DNA of 64,000 nt from Nocardioides marinus (GCF_013408145.1 NZ_JACBZI010000001.1:1595501-1659500), one strand, 5' to 3'; positions 7,829 to 16,357 are shown, counted from the first letter of the stretch. Translations and numbers: made by a program. The notes: generated from the letters alone by a model not told the origin.

Positions 7829-8545
7829 ATGCCCACGAGCCCGGTGCGCCCCGACGGGCGGCAGGCCCGGTGGGACCGTCACAACCAGGAGCGGCGCCAG
7901 CAGATCCTCGACGCCGCCATCGCGGTCGTCGAGGCGCACGAGCCGGGCGCCGAGGTTCACGTCCAGCAGATCGCCGAGCGGGCCGGCCTGAGCCGCACGG
8001 TGGTCTACCGGCACTTCTCCGACCGCGCCGACCTCGACCGCGCGGTGCAGACCGCCATCGTCGACGACCTCTCCGGGGAGCTGCTCCCGGCGGTCACCCT
8101 GGACGGCACCATCCCGCAGATCATCGAGCGCATCGTCTCCACCTACGTCAGCTGGGCGGTGGCCCACCCGGCGCTGCACCGGCTCGCCGAGCAGGACTCC
8201 TCCGTCGACGGCACCGGCCCGCTGCAGCAGGGCATCGAGCGGATCGCCCACCAGGTCGTCGAGCTGATCAGCACCGCGGTGGGGCTGCTGGGCGTCGAGA
8301 TGAGCCAGGACGAGTCCGACGCGGTCGACCCGCTGGTCTTCGGCCTCGTGGGCGCGGTCTTCTCCGCCGTACGCCGTTGGATGGCCCGGCCCGAGCGCAC
8401 GCCGCCGGCCCCGGTGCTGGTCTCCCTGGTCACCGACTCGGTCTGGTTCATCCTCGACGGGCACGCCCGCTCGCTCGGCCTCGCGCTGCACCGCGACCAG
8501 CCCGTCGAGGAGCTTCTCGCGGCCGCCGCGGGAGGTCAGCAGTGA
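7829..8545 (+). CDS. TetR-family transcriptional regulator
   Basis: A 238-residue DNA-binding regulator. The N-terminal helix-turn-helix spans roughly residues 24-70, with IAERAGLSRTVVYRHFSDRADL as the recognition region. The C-terminal ~160 residues are the divergent all-helical ligand-binding domain. GGGAGGAG lies six bases before the ATG. The gene is 34 bp after the reductase, so it is probably the last member of the same operon and an autoregulator acting on the two palindromes at 5004-5060. The ligand is unknown; a substrate or product of the diiron oxygenase is a reasonable guess. Its stop overlaps the HIT gene's GTG start. Confidence 0.88.
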   Translation: MPTSPVRPDGRQARWDRHNQERRQQILDAAIAVVEAHEPGAEVHVQQIAERAGLSRTVVYRHFSDRADLDRAVQTAIVDDLSGELLPAVTLDGTIPQIIERIVSTYVSWAVAHPALHRLAEQDSSVDGTGPLQQGIERIAHQVVELISTAVGLLGVEMSQDESDAVDPLVFGLVGAVFSAVRRWMARPERTPPAPVLVSLVTDSVWFILDGHARSLGLALHRDQPVEELLAAAAGGQQ

Positions 8546-9087
8546 GCGACACCGAGGACCCGCTCCGCCAGGACGGCGTGGGGGAGACCGACCACCTCGA
8601 CCGGCTCTGGACCCCGCACCGGATGGCCTACATCCGTGGCGAGAACAAGCCCGAGGACGCCACGTCGGGGCAGTGCCCGTTCTGCCGGGTGCCCGGGCTG
8701 CCCGACGACGAGGGACTGGTGGTGCGTCGCGGGGAGCTCGCGTTCGTGCTGCTCAACCTCTATCCCTACGCGCCGGGTCACCTGATGGTCTGCCCCTACC
8801 GCCACATCGCCGACTACACCGAGACCACCGACGAGGAGGCGGCCGAGATCGCCGACCTCACCCGGGCGGCGATGCGCACCGTGCGCCGCGTCTCGCGCGC
8901 CGGCGGCTTCAACCTCGGCATGAACCAGGGCGAGGTCGCCGGTGCCGGCATCGCCGCCCACCTGCACCAGCACGTCGTGCCGCGCTGGCCCGGTGACCAG
9001 AACTTCATGCCGATCATCGGCCGCACCAAGACCCTCCCCGAGCTCCTGGGCGACACCCGCGCCCTGCTGGCCGACGCCTGGGCCTGA
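8542..9087 (+). CDS. HIT family hydrolase/phosphorylase
   Basis: A 181-residue histidine-triad protein with the catalytic HLHQHVVPRW motif around residues 140-149, and CPFCRVPG near residue 45 as in zinc-containing HIT proteins. The M. tuberculosis homologue at the same chromosomal place (Rv2613c, next to the PIP synthase gene) is a diadenosine tetraphosphate phosphorylase, so nucleotide polyphosphate breakdown is the best guess. The GTG start overlaps the tetR stop, so translation is probably coupled. It is therefore both the tail of the redox operon and the head of the conserved lipid block. Confidence 0.9.
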   Translation: MSDTEDPLRQDGVGETDHLDRLWTPHRMAYIRGENKPEDATSGQCPFCRVPGLPDDEGLVVRRGELAFVLLNLYPYAPGHLMVCPYRHIADYTETTDEEAAEIADLTRAAMRTVRRVSRAGGFNLGMNQGEVAGAGIAAHLHQHVVPRWPGDQNFMPIIGRTKTLPELLGDTRALLADAWA

Positions 9088-9111
9088 CGGCACCCGACGT
9101 CGGCCGCAGGT

Positions 9112-9249
9112 TCAGCGCTTCCTGCCCGGCTGACCGAGCGGGTCGACGACGTCGGAGGCCACCGCCTTCGCGCGCTTCTCGGCGCGCTTCTCCTTGATGC
9201 TCTTCCCCGACTTGGGGGACTTGCCGTGCCCGGGCGACTTGTCGCTCAT
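9112..9249 (-). CDS. Small lysine-rich protein, function unknown
   Basis: A 45-residue, strongly basic protein: SPGHGKSPKSGKSIKEKR at the start, then an EKRAEKRAKA helix and DPLGQPGRKR at the end. Similar short basic proteins with the KSIKEKRAEKRAKA type segment are common in Actinobacteria, which suggests a real gene. AAAGG lies about eight bases before the ATG. It converges with the HIT gene and diverges from the next gene. RNA, ribosome or nucleoid binding is plausible from charge alone; no function is known to me. Confidence 0.65.
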   Translation of the reverse strand: MSDKSPGHGKSPKSGKSIKEKRAEKRAKAVASDVVDPLGQPGRKR

Positions 9250-9350
9250 GTGCGGACCTTTGGCTCGGAGGCCTGGATGGCCCCGTCCTTCGACACTACG
9301 CGCACCCCCGGCGGCCACCCGCGTGTCACCGTCGTGTCGTCGGGTCTGGC

Positions 9351-9356
9351 TAGCCT
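9351..9356 (+). promoter_or_regulatory. -10 element for leaderless inositol phosphatase-like gene
   Basis: TAGCCT ends seven bases before the GTG at 9364, so transcription should begin at or next to the start codon. No clear -35 is seen. Confidence 0.5.
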
Positions 9357-9363
9357 TCCGCGG

Positions 9364-10152
9364 GTGAGTGCCGTCCCTGATGACGTCCAGGCCGACGAGG
9401 TGCTGGCCGCAGCCCTGGTCACCGAGGCTGCCGCGCTGGCACGGCTGATGCGCCGTGAGCGGGGCGCCGACCTCGACCGGGACACCAAGTCCGGTGTCTC
9501 GGACATCGTCACCGCCGCCGACCACGCCGCCGAGGCGCTGGTCGCCGAGCGGCTGGCGGCCCTGCGTCCCGACGACGGGGTGCTCGGCGAGGAGGGGGCC
9601 TCGCGCCCGAGCCGCTCCGGCCGCACCTGGGTGCTGGACCCCGTCGACGGCACCTACAACTTCGCCCAGGGGCTGGACTGGTGGTGCTCCGCGCTGGCCC
9701 TCGAGGTCGACGGCGACCCGGTGCTGGGCGCGGTGAGGCACGACGTCTCGGCCACCACGTGGGTGGGCGGCCGCGACGTCGCGCCGACCCGCAACGGCGA
9801 GCTGCTCGCGCCGCTGGTCGACCGTGCCCTCGGGCAGGCCTGCGTGGCGACGTACCTCCACCCGCCGTGGCTCGGCACCGAGGTCGCCCGTGCCTTCGAC
9901 CGCTTCGCCGCACGCGCGGCCACGCTGCGGATGCTGGGGTCGGGGACGATGGACGCGATGGTCGTCGCGGACGGCCGCGTGCACCTGGTCTGCCAGCACA
10001 CCGTGCCGCCGTGGGACTGGATGCCCGGCGCTGCGGTCGTCCGCGCCCTGGGCGGCGAGGTCCGCCACGTCGAGGCCGCCGGCCGCACGTGGTACCTCGC
10101 CGGCGTGCCCTCCGCGGTGGCCGAGGCGGCCGACCTGCTGGCCGACCGCTAG
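9364..10152 (+). CDS. Inositol monophosphatase/histidinol-phosphatase family protein
   Basis: A 262-residue Mg-dependent phosphatase of the IMPase/FIG superfamily. Metal-binding motifs are present: GEEG at residues 75-78 and LDPVDGTYNF at 91-100 (Asp92, Asp95), with a late PWDWMPGAA segment carrying the third Asp. Members hydrolyse inositol-1-phosphate, histidinol phosphate or related sugar phosphates. It lies 12 bp before the phosphatidylinositol-phosphate synthase gene, which points to inositol or PI(P) phosphate chemistry. The GTG at 9364 starts directly after a leaderless-type -10 and gives the usual family length; longer in-frame starts would add a low-complexity tail. A second family member is at 62854-63708. 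Confidence 0.85.
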   Translation: MSAVPDDVQADEVLAAALVTEAAALARLMRRERGADLDRDTKSGVSDIVTAADHAAEALVAERLAALRPDDGVLGEEGASRPSRSGRTWVLDPVDGTYNFAQGLDWWCSALALEVDGDPVLGAVRHDVSATTWVGGRDVAPTRNGELLAPLVDRALGQACVATYLHPPWLGTEVARAFDRFAARAATLRMLGSGTMDAMVVADGRVHLVCQHTVPPWDWMPGAAVVRALGGEVRHVEAAGRTWYLAGVPSAVAEAADLLADR

Positions 10153-10164
10153 CCTGCTGCCACC

Positions 10165-10809
10165 ATGTTGGACAGGTTCAAGGGCTTCTGGCAGGGCGTG
10201 ATGCTCGCGCCGTTCGTGCGACTCTTCATCAGGCTCGGGATCAGCCCCGACGTCGTGACCCTCGTCGGCACCCTCGGCGTCGCCGCCGGTGCGCTGGTCT
10301 TCTTCCCCCAGGGGATGTTGCTGACCGGGGTCCTGGTGATCACCGCGTTCGTCTTCAGCGACCTCATCGACGGGCAGATGGCCCGCACGCTGGGCCGGTC
10401 CTCGAGGTTCGGGGCGTTCTGGGACTCCACGCTGGACCGCATCGGTGACGGCGCCGTCTTCGGCGGGCTGGTGCTGTTCTTCGCCGGGCCCGGCGACTCC
10501 ACGCTCTACACCGCGGTCGCGCTCTACTGCCTGGTGATGGGCTCGGTGACCTCCTACGCCCGCGCCCGCGCCGAGTCGCTCGGCATGGACGCCAAGGGCG
10601 GCCTGGCCGAGCGCGCCGACCGGCTCGTGCTGATCCTCGTCGCCACCGGGCTGGGCGCGATCTTCGACGTCGCGTTCCTGATGTACGCCGCGCTGTGGAT
10701 CCTGGTCTTCGCCAACACCTACACGGTCGTCTTCCGCGTGGCCAAGGTCCGGCGCCAGGCCCTCGCGCTCGACGCGCAGGCTGCCGGCGGGGACGCCCCC
10801 GCCGTCTAG
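10165..10809 (+). CDS. pgsA: Phosphatidylinositol phosphate synthase (CDP-alcohol phosphatidyltransferase)
   Basis: A 214-residue membrane enzyme that joins CDP-diacylglycerol and inositol-1-phosphate to make phosphatidylinositol phosphate. The complete CDP-alcohol phosphotransferase motif is present: Asp66, Asp69-Gly70, Ala73-Arg74, Gly83, Asp87, Asp91. About six hydrophobic segments surround it. Placement after a HIT gene is the same as for the mycobacterial PIP synthase, which supports inositol rather than glycerol phosphate as acceptor. In mycobacteria the next genes are an acyltransferase and pimA; both are absent here and pdxS follows. TAGCCT overlaps the upstream stop codon nine bases before the ATG, so an own promoter is possible. 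Confidence 0.88.
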   Translation: MLDRFKGFWQGVMLAPFVRLFIRLGISPDVVTLVGTLGVAAGALVFFPQGMLLTGVLVITAFVFSDLIDGQMARTLGRSSRFGAFWDSTLDRIGDGAVFGGLVLFFAGPGDSTLYTAVALYCLVMGSVTSYARARAESLGMDAKGGLAERADRLVLILVATGLGAIFDVAFLMYAALWILVFANTYTVVFRVAKVRRQALALDAQAAGGDAPAV

Positions 10810-10855
10810 GACACGTCCTAGCCCCTCCGGAATCGGCCGCCGTGCGGAGTGTCCG

Positions 10856-10861
10856 TAGAAT
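10856..10861 (+). promoter_or_regulatory. -10 element for leaderless pdxS
   Basis: TAGAAT ends seven bases before the ATG at 10869 and there is no purine-rich Shine-Dalgarno sequence between them. Confidence 0.55.
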
Positions 10862-10868
10862 TCACCGC

Positions 10869-11786
10869 ATGGCCGAGACCGCTGAGAGCACCGTTCACCC
10901 CACGCCGGGCACCGGCACCACCCGCGTCAAGCGCGGGATGGCCGAGATGCTCAAGGGCGGCGTGATCATGGACGTGGTCACCCCCGAGCAGGCGAAGATC
11001 GCCGAGGACGCCGGAGCGGTGGCCGTGATGGCCCTCGAGCGCGTGCCCGCCGACATCCGCGCCCAGGGCGGCGTGTCGCGGATGAGCGACCCCGACATGA
11101 TCGACGGGATCATCGAGGCGGTCTCCATCCCGGTGATGGCCAAGGCACGCATCGGTCACTTCATGGAGGCCCGGGTCATCGAGAGCCTCGGCGTCGACTA
11201 CATCGACGAGTCCGAGGTGCTGACCCCGGCCGACTACGCCCACCACATCGACAAGTGGAACTTCACCGTCCCCTTCGTGTGCGGCGCCACCAACCTCGGT
11301 GAGGCGCTGCGCCGGATCACCGAGGGCGCGGCGATGATCCGCTCCAAGGGCGAGGCCGGCACCGGCGACGTCTCCAACGCCGTCACCCACATGCGCACCA
11401 TCAAGGGCGAGATCCGTCGCCTGTCCTCGCTCAGCGAGGACGAGCTCTACGTCGCGGCCAAGGAGCTCCAGGCTCCCTACGACCTCGTGAAGGAGGTCGC
11501 GACGACCGGTGCCCTGCCCGTGGTGCTCTTCACCGCCGGCGGCATCGCCACCCCCGCCGACGCCGCGATGATGATGCAGCTCGGCGCCGACGGCGTCTTC
11601 GTGGGCTCGGGCATCTTCAAGTCCGGCAACCCCGCGCAGCGCGCCGAGGCCATCGTCAAGGCCACGACCTTCCACGACGACCCGGCGATGGTCGCCAAGG
11701 TCTCCCGCGGTCTCGGCGAGGCCATGGTCGGCATCAACGTCGAGGAGCTCCCGGCGCCGCACCGCCTCTCCGAGCGCGGCTGGTGA
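10869..11786 (+). CDS. pdxS: Pyridoxal 5'-phosphate synthase, lyase subunit PdxS
   Basis: A 305-residue TIM-barrel subunit that builds PLP from ribose 5-phosphate, glyceraldehyde 3-phosphate and ammonia. Visible catalytic features are Asp35 (IMDVV), the Schiff-base lysine Lys92 ([10 protein letters not shown]), and a second lysine in [11 protein letters not shown], with [18 protein letters not shown] near the C-terminus. It forms a dodecamer and receives ammonia from PdxT. The pdxT gene is not adjacent but lies 800 bp downstream, separated by an oppositely oriented lipoprotein gene. Confidence 0.97.
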   Translation: MAETAESTVHPTPGTGTTRVKRGMAEMLKGGVIMDVVTPEQAKIAEDAGAVAVMALERVPADIRAQGGVSRMSDPDMIDGIIEAVSIPVMAKARIGHFMEARVIESLGVDYIDESEVLTPADYAHHIDKWNFTVPFVCGATNLGEALRRITEGAAMIRSKGEAGTGDVSNAVTHMRTIKGEIRRLSSLSEDELYVAAKELQAPYDLVKEVATTGALPVVLFTAGGIATPADAAMMMQLGADGVFVGSGIFKSGNPAQRAEAIVKATTFHDDPAMVAKVSRGLGEAMVGINVEELPAPHRLSERGW

Positions 11787-11792
11787 CCAGCT

Positions 11793-11814
11793 GCTGAGCG
11801 GCCCCGGGCTCAGC
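11793..11814. terminator. Bidirectional hairpin between pdxS and a convergent gene
   Basis: GCTGAGC (11793-11799) pairs with GCTCAGC (11808-11814) around an 8-nt GC loop. It overlaps the stop codon of the minus-strand lipoprotein gene and follows pdxS by seven bases. No T-run is present, so confidence is moderate. Confidence 0.45.
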
Positions 11815-12589
11815 GCAGCTCGGGGCAGTCCAGCAGGGACCGGTCGGCGGCCGCCAGCGCGTCGTAGTCGCCCAGCAGGTCGGTGACCGTGCCGTCCACC
11901 GGGTCGAGGTAGGCCCGGAAGTCGTACTGGTCGGCGGCCCAGTAGACCTGGGGCTCCCCGCCGTCGGAGACGGTGTACTCACCCGACGGCTCGCCCATCG
12001 CCCCGACCACGGCCGCGCGGGTCGAGCCGACCTCGAGGTCGCACCAGACCTCGAGCCACTGCGCGGAGGCGGGGCTCGCCGGCGTACGACGCTGCTCCGA
12101 GAGCACCCGCCAGGCGGCGCGCTGCAGCTCGAGCTCGACGGTGACCGAGCTGTCGGGGAAGGTGACCGCCAGCGTCGCCTTCTCCCCGGTCAGCCGGGTC
12201 GTCTCGACGTCGACGGGGGAGTACTCCCGCAGCGGGTCCTCCCACAGCAGCGCCTCGAACCCGATGCACGGGTCCCCGAGCTCGGCGCGGTCGACCAGGA
12301 TCGCCTCGTAGCGCAGCGCGATGGTGCGCTCGGGGTGCTGGAGCCGGCAGGCGGTCCCGGCTTCCCGGTCCTCCAGCGCCCCCAGCCAGGCGAGGTACGC
12401 CGCAGTCGGCTGGTCGACCGCCTCCGACGGGGAAGTACGCACCGACGCCGACGGCGACACCGAGGCCAGCGGGCGCGGCTGGTCGGGCCTCGCGTCCTCG
12501 TCGGCGCATCCTCCGAGCGCCAGCACCGGCGCCAGGGCCAGGAGCGGGCGGGTGAGCAGGGCCACCGGTCCAGGGATCACGGGGCTCAC
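11810..12589 (-). CDS. Putative lipoprotein, function unknown
   Basis: A 259-residue secreted protein. GTG 12589 gives a signal peptide ending in LALGGC near residue 28, followed by a Ser/Pro-rich linker. The mature part contains five further cysteines (for example CRLQHPE, DPCIGFEALLW, VWCDLEVGS) and a repeated YxxDxxDGTVTDLLGDYDAL type strand near the end. I recognise no family; an SnoaL-like or NTF2-like fold is possible but not shown. It is inserted between pdxS and pdxT on the opposite strand, only 14 bp from the divergent pdxT start. Confidence 0.65.
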   Translation of the reverse strand: MSPVIPGPVALLTRPLLALAPVLALGGCADEDARPDQPRPLASVSPSASVRTSPSEAVDQPTAAYLAWLGALEDREAGTACRLQHPERTIALRYEAILVDRAELGDPCIGFEALLWEDPLREYSPVDVETTRLTGEKATLAVTFPDSSVTVELELQRAAWRVLSEQRRTPASPASAQWLEVWCDLEVGSTRAAVVGAMGEPSGEYTVSDGGEPQVYWAADQYDFRAYLDPVDGTVTDLLGDYDALAAADRSLLDCPELR

Positions 12590-12591
12590 CC

Positions 12592-12597
12592 TAGGCT
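12592..12597 (+). promoter_or_regulatory. -10 element for leaderless pdxT
   Basis: TAGGCT ends six bases before the GTG at 12604. The upstream promoter region lies inside the divergent lipoprotein gene. Confidence 0.5.
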
Positions 12598-12603
12598 GGC
12601 TCG

Positions 12604-13215
12604 GTGACCTCACCGACCGTCGGCGTGCTCGCCCTGCAGGGCGACGTGCGCGAGCACCTCGCCGCCCTGGAGCGGCTCGGCGTCGCGACGACGAGGGTGC
12701 GCCGCCCTGAGGAGGTCGACGCGGTGGACGCGCTCGTGGTCCCCGGTGGGGAGTCCACCACCATGGCCAAGCTGGCTCGCACCTTCGGGGTCCTCGACCC
12801 ACTGCGCAAGCGGATCGGAGCCGGTCTCCCGGTCCTCGGGACCTGCGCGGGGATGATCATGCTGGCCGACCGGGTGCTCGACGGCGCCGCGGGCCAGGAG
12901 ACCCTCGGCGGCATCGACATGACCGTGCGACGCAACGCCTTCGGGCGCCAGGTCGACTCCTTCGAGGGGCCGGTCGAGGTCGCGGGGCTCGACACGCCGG
13001 TGCACGGCGTCTTCATCCGTGCACCGTGGGTGGAGTCGGTGGGCGACGGGGTCGAGGTCCTGGCCCGGGTCGACCACGACGGCGCACCGGGCGGTGCCGC
13101 CGGTAGGATCGTCGCGGTCCGTCAGGGTTGCCTGATGGCCACCTCGTTCCACCCCGAGGTGGGCGAGGACTCCCGGGTGCACGGCTTGTTCGTGGACCTG
13201 GTCCGAGGTAGCTGA
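12604..13215 (+). CDS. pdxT: Pyridoxal 5'-phosphate synthase, glutaminase subunit PdxT
   Basis: A 203-residue class I glutamine amidotransferase that supplies ammonia to PdxS. The catalytic triad is complete: nucleophile Cys81 (LGTCAGM), His183 and Glu185 (SFHPE). Other family marks are [13 protein letters not shown] at the start and VVPGGEST near residue 46. The GTG start is set by the conserved GVLALQGD N-terminus. It is followed 15 bp later by yebC, as in many Actinobacteria. Confidence 0.96.
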   Translation: MTSPTVGVLALQGDVREHLAALERLGVATTRVRRPEEVDAVDALVVPGGESTTMAKLARTFGVLDPLRKRIGAGLPVLGTCAGMIMLADRVLDGAAGQETLGGIDMTVRRNAFGRQVDSFEGPVEVAGLDTPVHGVFIRAPWVESVGDGVEVLARVDHDGAPGGAAGRIVAVRQGCLMATSFHPEVGEDSRVHGLFVDLVRGS

Positions 13216-13230
13216 GCCAGAGAGAAGAGC

Positions 13231-13998
13231 ATGTCCGGGCACTCCAAGTGGGCGACCACGAAGCACAAGAAGGCCGCGATCGACGCCAAGCGCGGCAAGC
13301 TGTTCGCGAAGCTGATCAAGAACATCGAGATCGCCGCGAAGATGGGTGGCCCGGATCCTGCCGGCAACCCGACGCTCTACGACGCCATCCAGAAGGCCAA
13401 GAAGCAGTCGGTCCCCAACAAGAACATCGACTCCGCGGTCAAGCGCGGCGGCGGTCTCGAGGGCGGCGGCGTCGACTACGAGACGATCATGTACGAGGTC
13501 TACGGCCCCCAGGGCGTCGCCCTCCTGGTCGAGTGCCTCACCGACAACCGCAACCGTGCCGCCATGGAGGTCCGCACCGCGGTGACCCGCAACGGCGGCA
13601 CGATGGCCGACCCCGGCTCGGTCTCGAGGCTCTTCGAGCGCAAGGGCGTCGTGGTGGTCCCGAAGACCCAGGAGTCGCGCGAGGTCGGCGAGGACGACGT
13701 CCTCGAGGCGACGCTGGACGCCGGTGCCGAGGAGGTCAAGGACCACGGCGACAGCCTCGAGGTCCAGTCCGAGCCCACCGACGTGGTCGCCGTGCGCACC
13801 TCGCTGCAGGACGCCGGCATCGACTACGACTCCGCCGAGGTGCAGTTCGTCGCGACGCTGGACATCCCGGTCGCCGAGCCCGACGTCGCGGCGAAGGTCT
13901 TCAAGCTCGTCGACGCCGTGGACGACCTCGACGACGTGCAGAACGTCTTCGTCAACGCCGACATCCCCGACGAGGTCATGGAGGCGGCGGACCTCTGA
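13231..13998 (+). CDS. YebC/PmpR family transcription or translation regulator
   Basis: A 255-residue cytoplasmic protein of the YebC/TACO1 family, identified by the N-terminal [21 protein letters not shown] and RGGG segment near residue 72. YebC proteins have been described as DNA-binding regulators and, more recently, as factors that relieve ribosome stalling at proline stretches; which applies here is not known. Position directly before ruvCAB is highly conserved in bacteria. An AGAGAAGAG ribosome binding site precedes the ATG. Confidence 0.93.
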   Translation: MSGHSKWATTKHKKAAIDAKRGKLFAKLIKNIEIAAKMGGPDPAGNPTLYDAIQKAKKQSVPNKNIDSAVKRGGGLEGGGVDYETIMYEVYGPQGVALLVECLTDNRNRAAMEVRTAVTRNGGTMADPGSVSRLFERKGVVVVPKTQESREVGEDDVLEATLDAGAEEVKDHGDSLEVQSEPTDVVAVRTSLQDAGIDYDSAEVQFVATLDIPVAEPDVAAKVFKLVDAVDDLDDVQNVFVNADIPDEVMEAADL

Positions 13999-14050
13999 CC
14001 GGCGTGTCGAGACCCGGCGACGTACCCACCGACCGTTAGCGTGAGTCGAG

Positions 14051-14066
14051 ACGAACACACGTTCGA
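14051..14066. promoter_or_regulatory. LexA (SOS) box upstream of ruvCAB
   Basis: ACGAAC-ACAC-GTTCGA matches the actinobacterial LexA consensus TCGAAC-N4-GTTCGA at 11 of 12 defined positions. It lies 31 bp before the ruvC start, in the only intergenic gap of the ruv block. Confidence 0.75.
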
Positions 14067-14096
14067 TCGCCACGACCTGACGAGGGAGGTACGCCG

Positions 14097-14624
14097 GTGC
14101 GCGTGCTCGGCATCGACCCCGGCCTGACCCGCTGCGGCATGGGCGTGGTCGAGGGCTCGGTCGGCCGACCGCTGACCCTGGTGGACGTCAACGTCATCCG
14201 CACCAGCTCCACGTTGCCGGTCGCCGAGCGGCTGGTGAGCATCGAGAAGGGCGTGGACGCCTGGATCGAGGAGCACCGCCCCGACGCGGTGGCCGTGGAG
14301 CGGGTCTTCGCCCGCTCCGACGTCAGCACCGTCATGGGCACCGCCCAGGCCAGCGGCATCGCGATGGTGTGCGCCGCCCGACGCGGGCTGCCGATCGCGC
14401 TGCACACCCCGAGCGAGGTGAAGGCGGCGGTGTCCGGCAGCGGTCGTGCGACCAAGCAGCAGGTCGGTGCGATGGTGACCCGCATCCTGCGTCTCGACGC
14501 CGCCCCGAAGCCGGCCGACGCCGCCGACGCGCTGGCGCTGGCCATCACCCACATCTGGCGCGGCGGCGCCCAGGCCCGCCTGGAGCAGGCCGTGGCCCGC
14601 AGCCGAGGAGGTCTCCGCCCGTGA
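14097..14624 (+). CDS. ruvC: Crossover junction endodeoxyribonuclease RuvC
   Basis: A 175-residue Holliday junction resolvase. All four acidic catalytic residues of the family are visible: Asp7 (GIDPGL), Glu68 (VAVERVF), Asp141 and Asp144 (PADAADALALA). It cuts four-way junctions in complex with RuvA and RuvB encoded directly downstream. The GTG start has a GAGGGAGGT ribosome binding site. Its stop overlaps the ruvA start. The LexA box at 14051-14066 suggests DNA-damage induction of the whole ruvCAB unit. Confidence 0.97.
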   Translation: MRVLGIDPGLTRCGMGVVEGSVGRPLTLVDVNVIRTSSTLPVAERLVSIEKGVDAWIEEHRPDAVAVERVFARSDVSTVMGTAQASGIAMVCAARRGLPIALHTPSEVKAAVSGSGRATKQQVGAMVTRILRLDAAPKPADAADALALAITHIWRGGAQARLEQAVARSRGGLRP

Positions 14625-15229
14625 TCGCGTTCGTCCGTGGCCCCGTCGCCGCCGTGAGCCTGTCCAGCGCCGTGCTGGAGGTGGGCGGCGTCGGCCTGGA
14701 GCTGATGTGCACCCCGGGCACCCTCGCCACGCTCGCGCCCAAGGTCGGCACCGGGCAGACCGCGACCCTGCCCACCTCCATGGTGGTGCGGGAGGACTCG
14801 CTGACCCTCTTCGGCTTCCTCGACGAGGACGAGAAGACCTGCTTCGAGCTGCTGCAGACCGCCAGTGGCGTGGGGCCGAAGCTGGCCCAGGCGATGCTCG
14901 CCGTGCTCAGCCCCGACGACCTGCGCGCCGCCGTCGCCGGTGAGGACGTCAAGACCCTGACCCGCGTGCCGGGCATCGGGCAGAAGGGCGCGCAGCGCAT
15001 CATCCTCGAGCTCAAGGACCGTCTCGGTGCGCCGCTCGGCACGCGCGCCGTGGCGGCCCCGCAGGCCAGCGAGCCCTGGCGTGACCAGGTCCGCCAGGGC
15101 CTGCAGGGCCTGGGCTGGTCGGCCAAGGACGCCGACCGTGCCGTGGACGAGGTGGCCCCCGGTCCCGGGGAGAGCCCCGACGTCGCGGCGCTCCTGCGTG
15201 CTGCCCTCCGAGCCCTGTCCAAGGCGTGA
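14621..15229 (+). CDS. ruvA: Holliday junction branch migration protein RuvA
   Basis: A 202-residue protein with the three RuvA domains: an N-terminal OB fold ([18 protein letters not shown]), central helix-hairpin-helix pairs ([35 protein letters not shown]), and a C-terminal domain III that contacts RuvB. It binds the four-way junction and loads RuvB rings. The GTG start overlaps the ruvC stop and its own stop overlaps the ruvB start, so all three are translationally coupled. Confidence 0.96.
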   Translation: MIAFVRGPVAAVSLSSAVLEVGGVGLELMCTPGTLATLAPKVGTGQTATLPTSMVVREDSLTLFGFLDEDEKTCFELLQTASGVGPKLAQAMLAVLSPDDLRAAVAGEDVKTLTRVPGIGQKGAQRIILELKDRLGAPLGTRAVAAPQASEPWRDQVRQGLQGLGWSAKDADRAVDEVAPGPGESPDVAALLRAALRALSKA

Positions 15230-16278
15230 GCGCCGTGCACGACGACCACCTGCTGGCCCCGGAGGCGCTCGGCGACGAGCGGGCCGTGGAGGCCGCCCTG
15301 CGCCCGCGCAGCCTGGAGGAGGTCGTGGGCCAGCACCGCGTGCGCGACCAGCTCGGGCTGGTCCTCGAGGCGGCCCGGCTGCGCGAGCGGGCCCCCGACC
15401 ACGTGCTGCTGTCCGGACCGCCCGGACTGGGCAAGACCACGCTGGCCATGATCATCGCCCACGAGATGGGCGCCCCCCTGCGGCTGACCAGCGGTCCGGC
15501 CATCACCCACGCCGGGGACCTCGCGGCCATCCTCTCGGGGATGAACGAGGGCGACGTCCTCTTCATCGACGAGATCCACCGGATGTCGCGCCCGGCGGAG
15601 GAGATGCTCTACATGGCGATGGAGGACTTCCGCGTCGACGTCGTCATCGGCAAGGGCCCGGGCGCGACGGCGATCCCGCTGGAGATCCCGCCGTTCACCC
15701 TGGTCGGTGCCACGACCCGCGCGGGGCTGCTGCCGGGGCCGCTGCGTGACCGCTTCGGGTTCACCGCCCAGCTGGAGTTCTACGACGCCTCCGACCTCGA
15801 CCTGATCGTGCACCGCTCCGCGCGGCTGCTCGAGGTCTCGCTGACCCCCGAGGGCGCCGCCGAGATCGCCTCCCGCTCCCGCGGCACCCCGCGCATCGCC
15901 AACCGGCTGCTGCGGCGGGTGCGCGACTACGCCCAGGTCCGGGCCGACGGGGTCGTGACCCACGAGGTCGCCGAGCGCGCGCTGGACCTCTACGAGGTCG
16001 ACCCGCTGGGGCTGGACCGTCTCGACCGCGGCGTCCTGGACGCCCTGTGCCGGCGCTTCGGCGGGGGACCGGTCGGCATCTCCACGCTGGCGGTCGCCGT
16101 CGGCGAGGAGCGCGAGACGGTCGAGGAGGTGGCCGAGCCGTTCCTGGTCCGGCTCGGCTTCCTGGCCCGCACACCGCGGGGTCGCGTCGCGACGCCCGCC
16201 GCCTGGGCGCACCTCGGGCTCAGTGCCCCGGAGGGCGCCCCGCTCGGGAGTGACCCCGGGCTGTTCGACGTGGACTAG
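15226..16278 (+). CDS. ruvB: Holliday junction branch migration ATPase RuvB
   Basis: A 350-residue AAA+ motor of branch migration. Walker A is GPPGLGKTT (residues 64-72), Walker B is FIDEIHRM with Asp115/Glu116, sensor 1 is in VGATTRAG, and [18 protein letters not shown] holds the sensor 2 arginine. The C-terminal winged helix ([23 protein letters not shown]) ends the protein. About 15 residues precede the usual RuvB N-terminus, typical for Actinobacteria. Confidence 0.97.
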   Translation: MSAVHDDHLLAPEALGDERAVEAALRPRSLEEVVGQHRVRDQLGLVLEAARLRERAPDHVLLSGPPGLGKTTLAMIIAHEMGAPLRLTSGPAITHAGDLAAILSGMNEGDVLFIDEIHRMSRPAEEMLYMAMEDFRVDVVIGKGPGATAIPLEIPPFTLVGATTRAGLLPGPLRDRFGFTAQLEFYDASDLDLIVHRSARLLEVSLTPEGAAEIASRSRGTPRIANRLLRRVRDYAQVRADGVVTHEVAERALDLYEVDPLGLDRLDRGVLDALCRRFGGGPVGISTLAVAVGEERETVEEVAEPFLVRLGFLARTPRGRVATPAAWAHLGLSAPEGAPLGSDPGLFDVD

Positions 16279-16357
16279 GTCACGGCTACACTGCCTCGGC
16301 GGTCGCCCACGGGCGCCCGCATGCCCACCATCGCCCTCGTCGGAGAGGTACGTCGTC

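Noticed and set aside
5065..7836. A 923-codon open reading frame on the minus strand
   Set aside because: It is antisense to the oxygenase, reductase and tetR genes, has Gly/Val/Asp/His-rich shadow composition and no family motif. Such long antisense frames are expected at this G+C content. The same applies to 1752-4388, 28855-31668 and 36204-38768.
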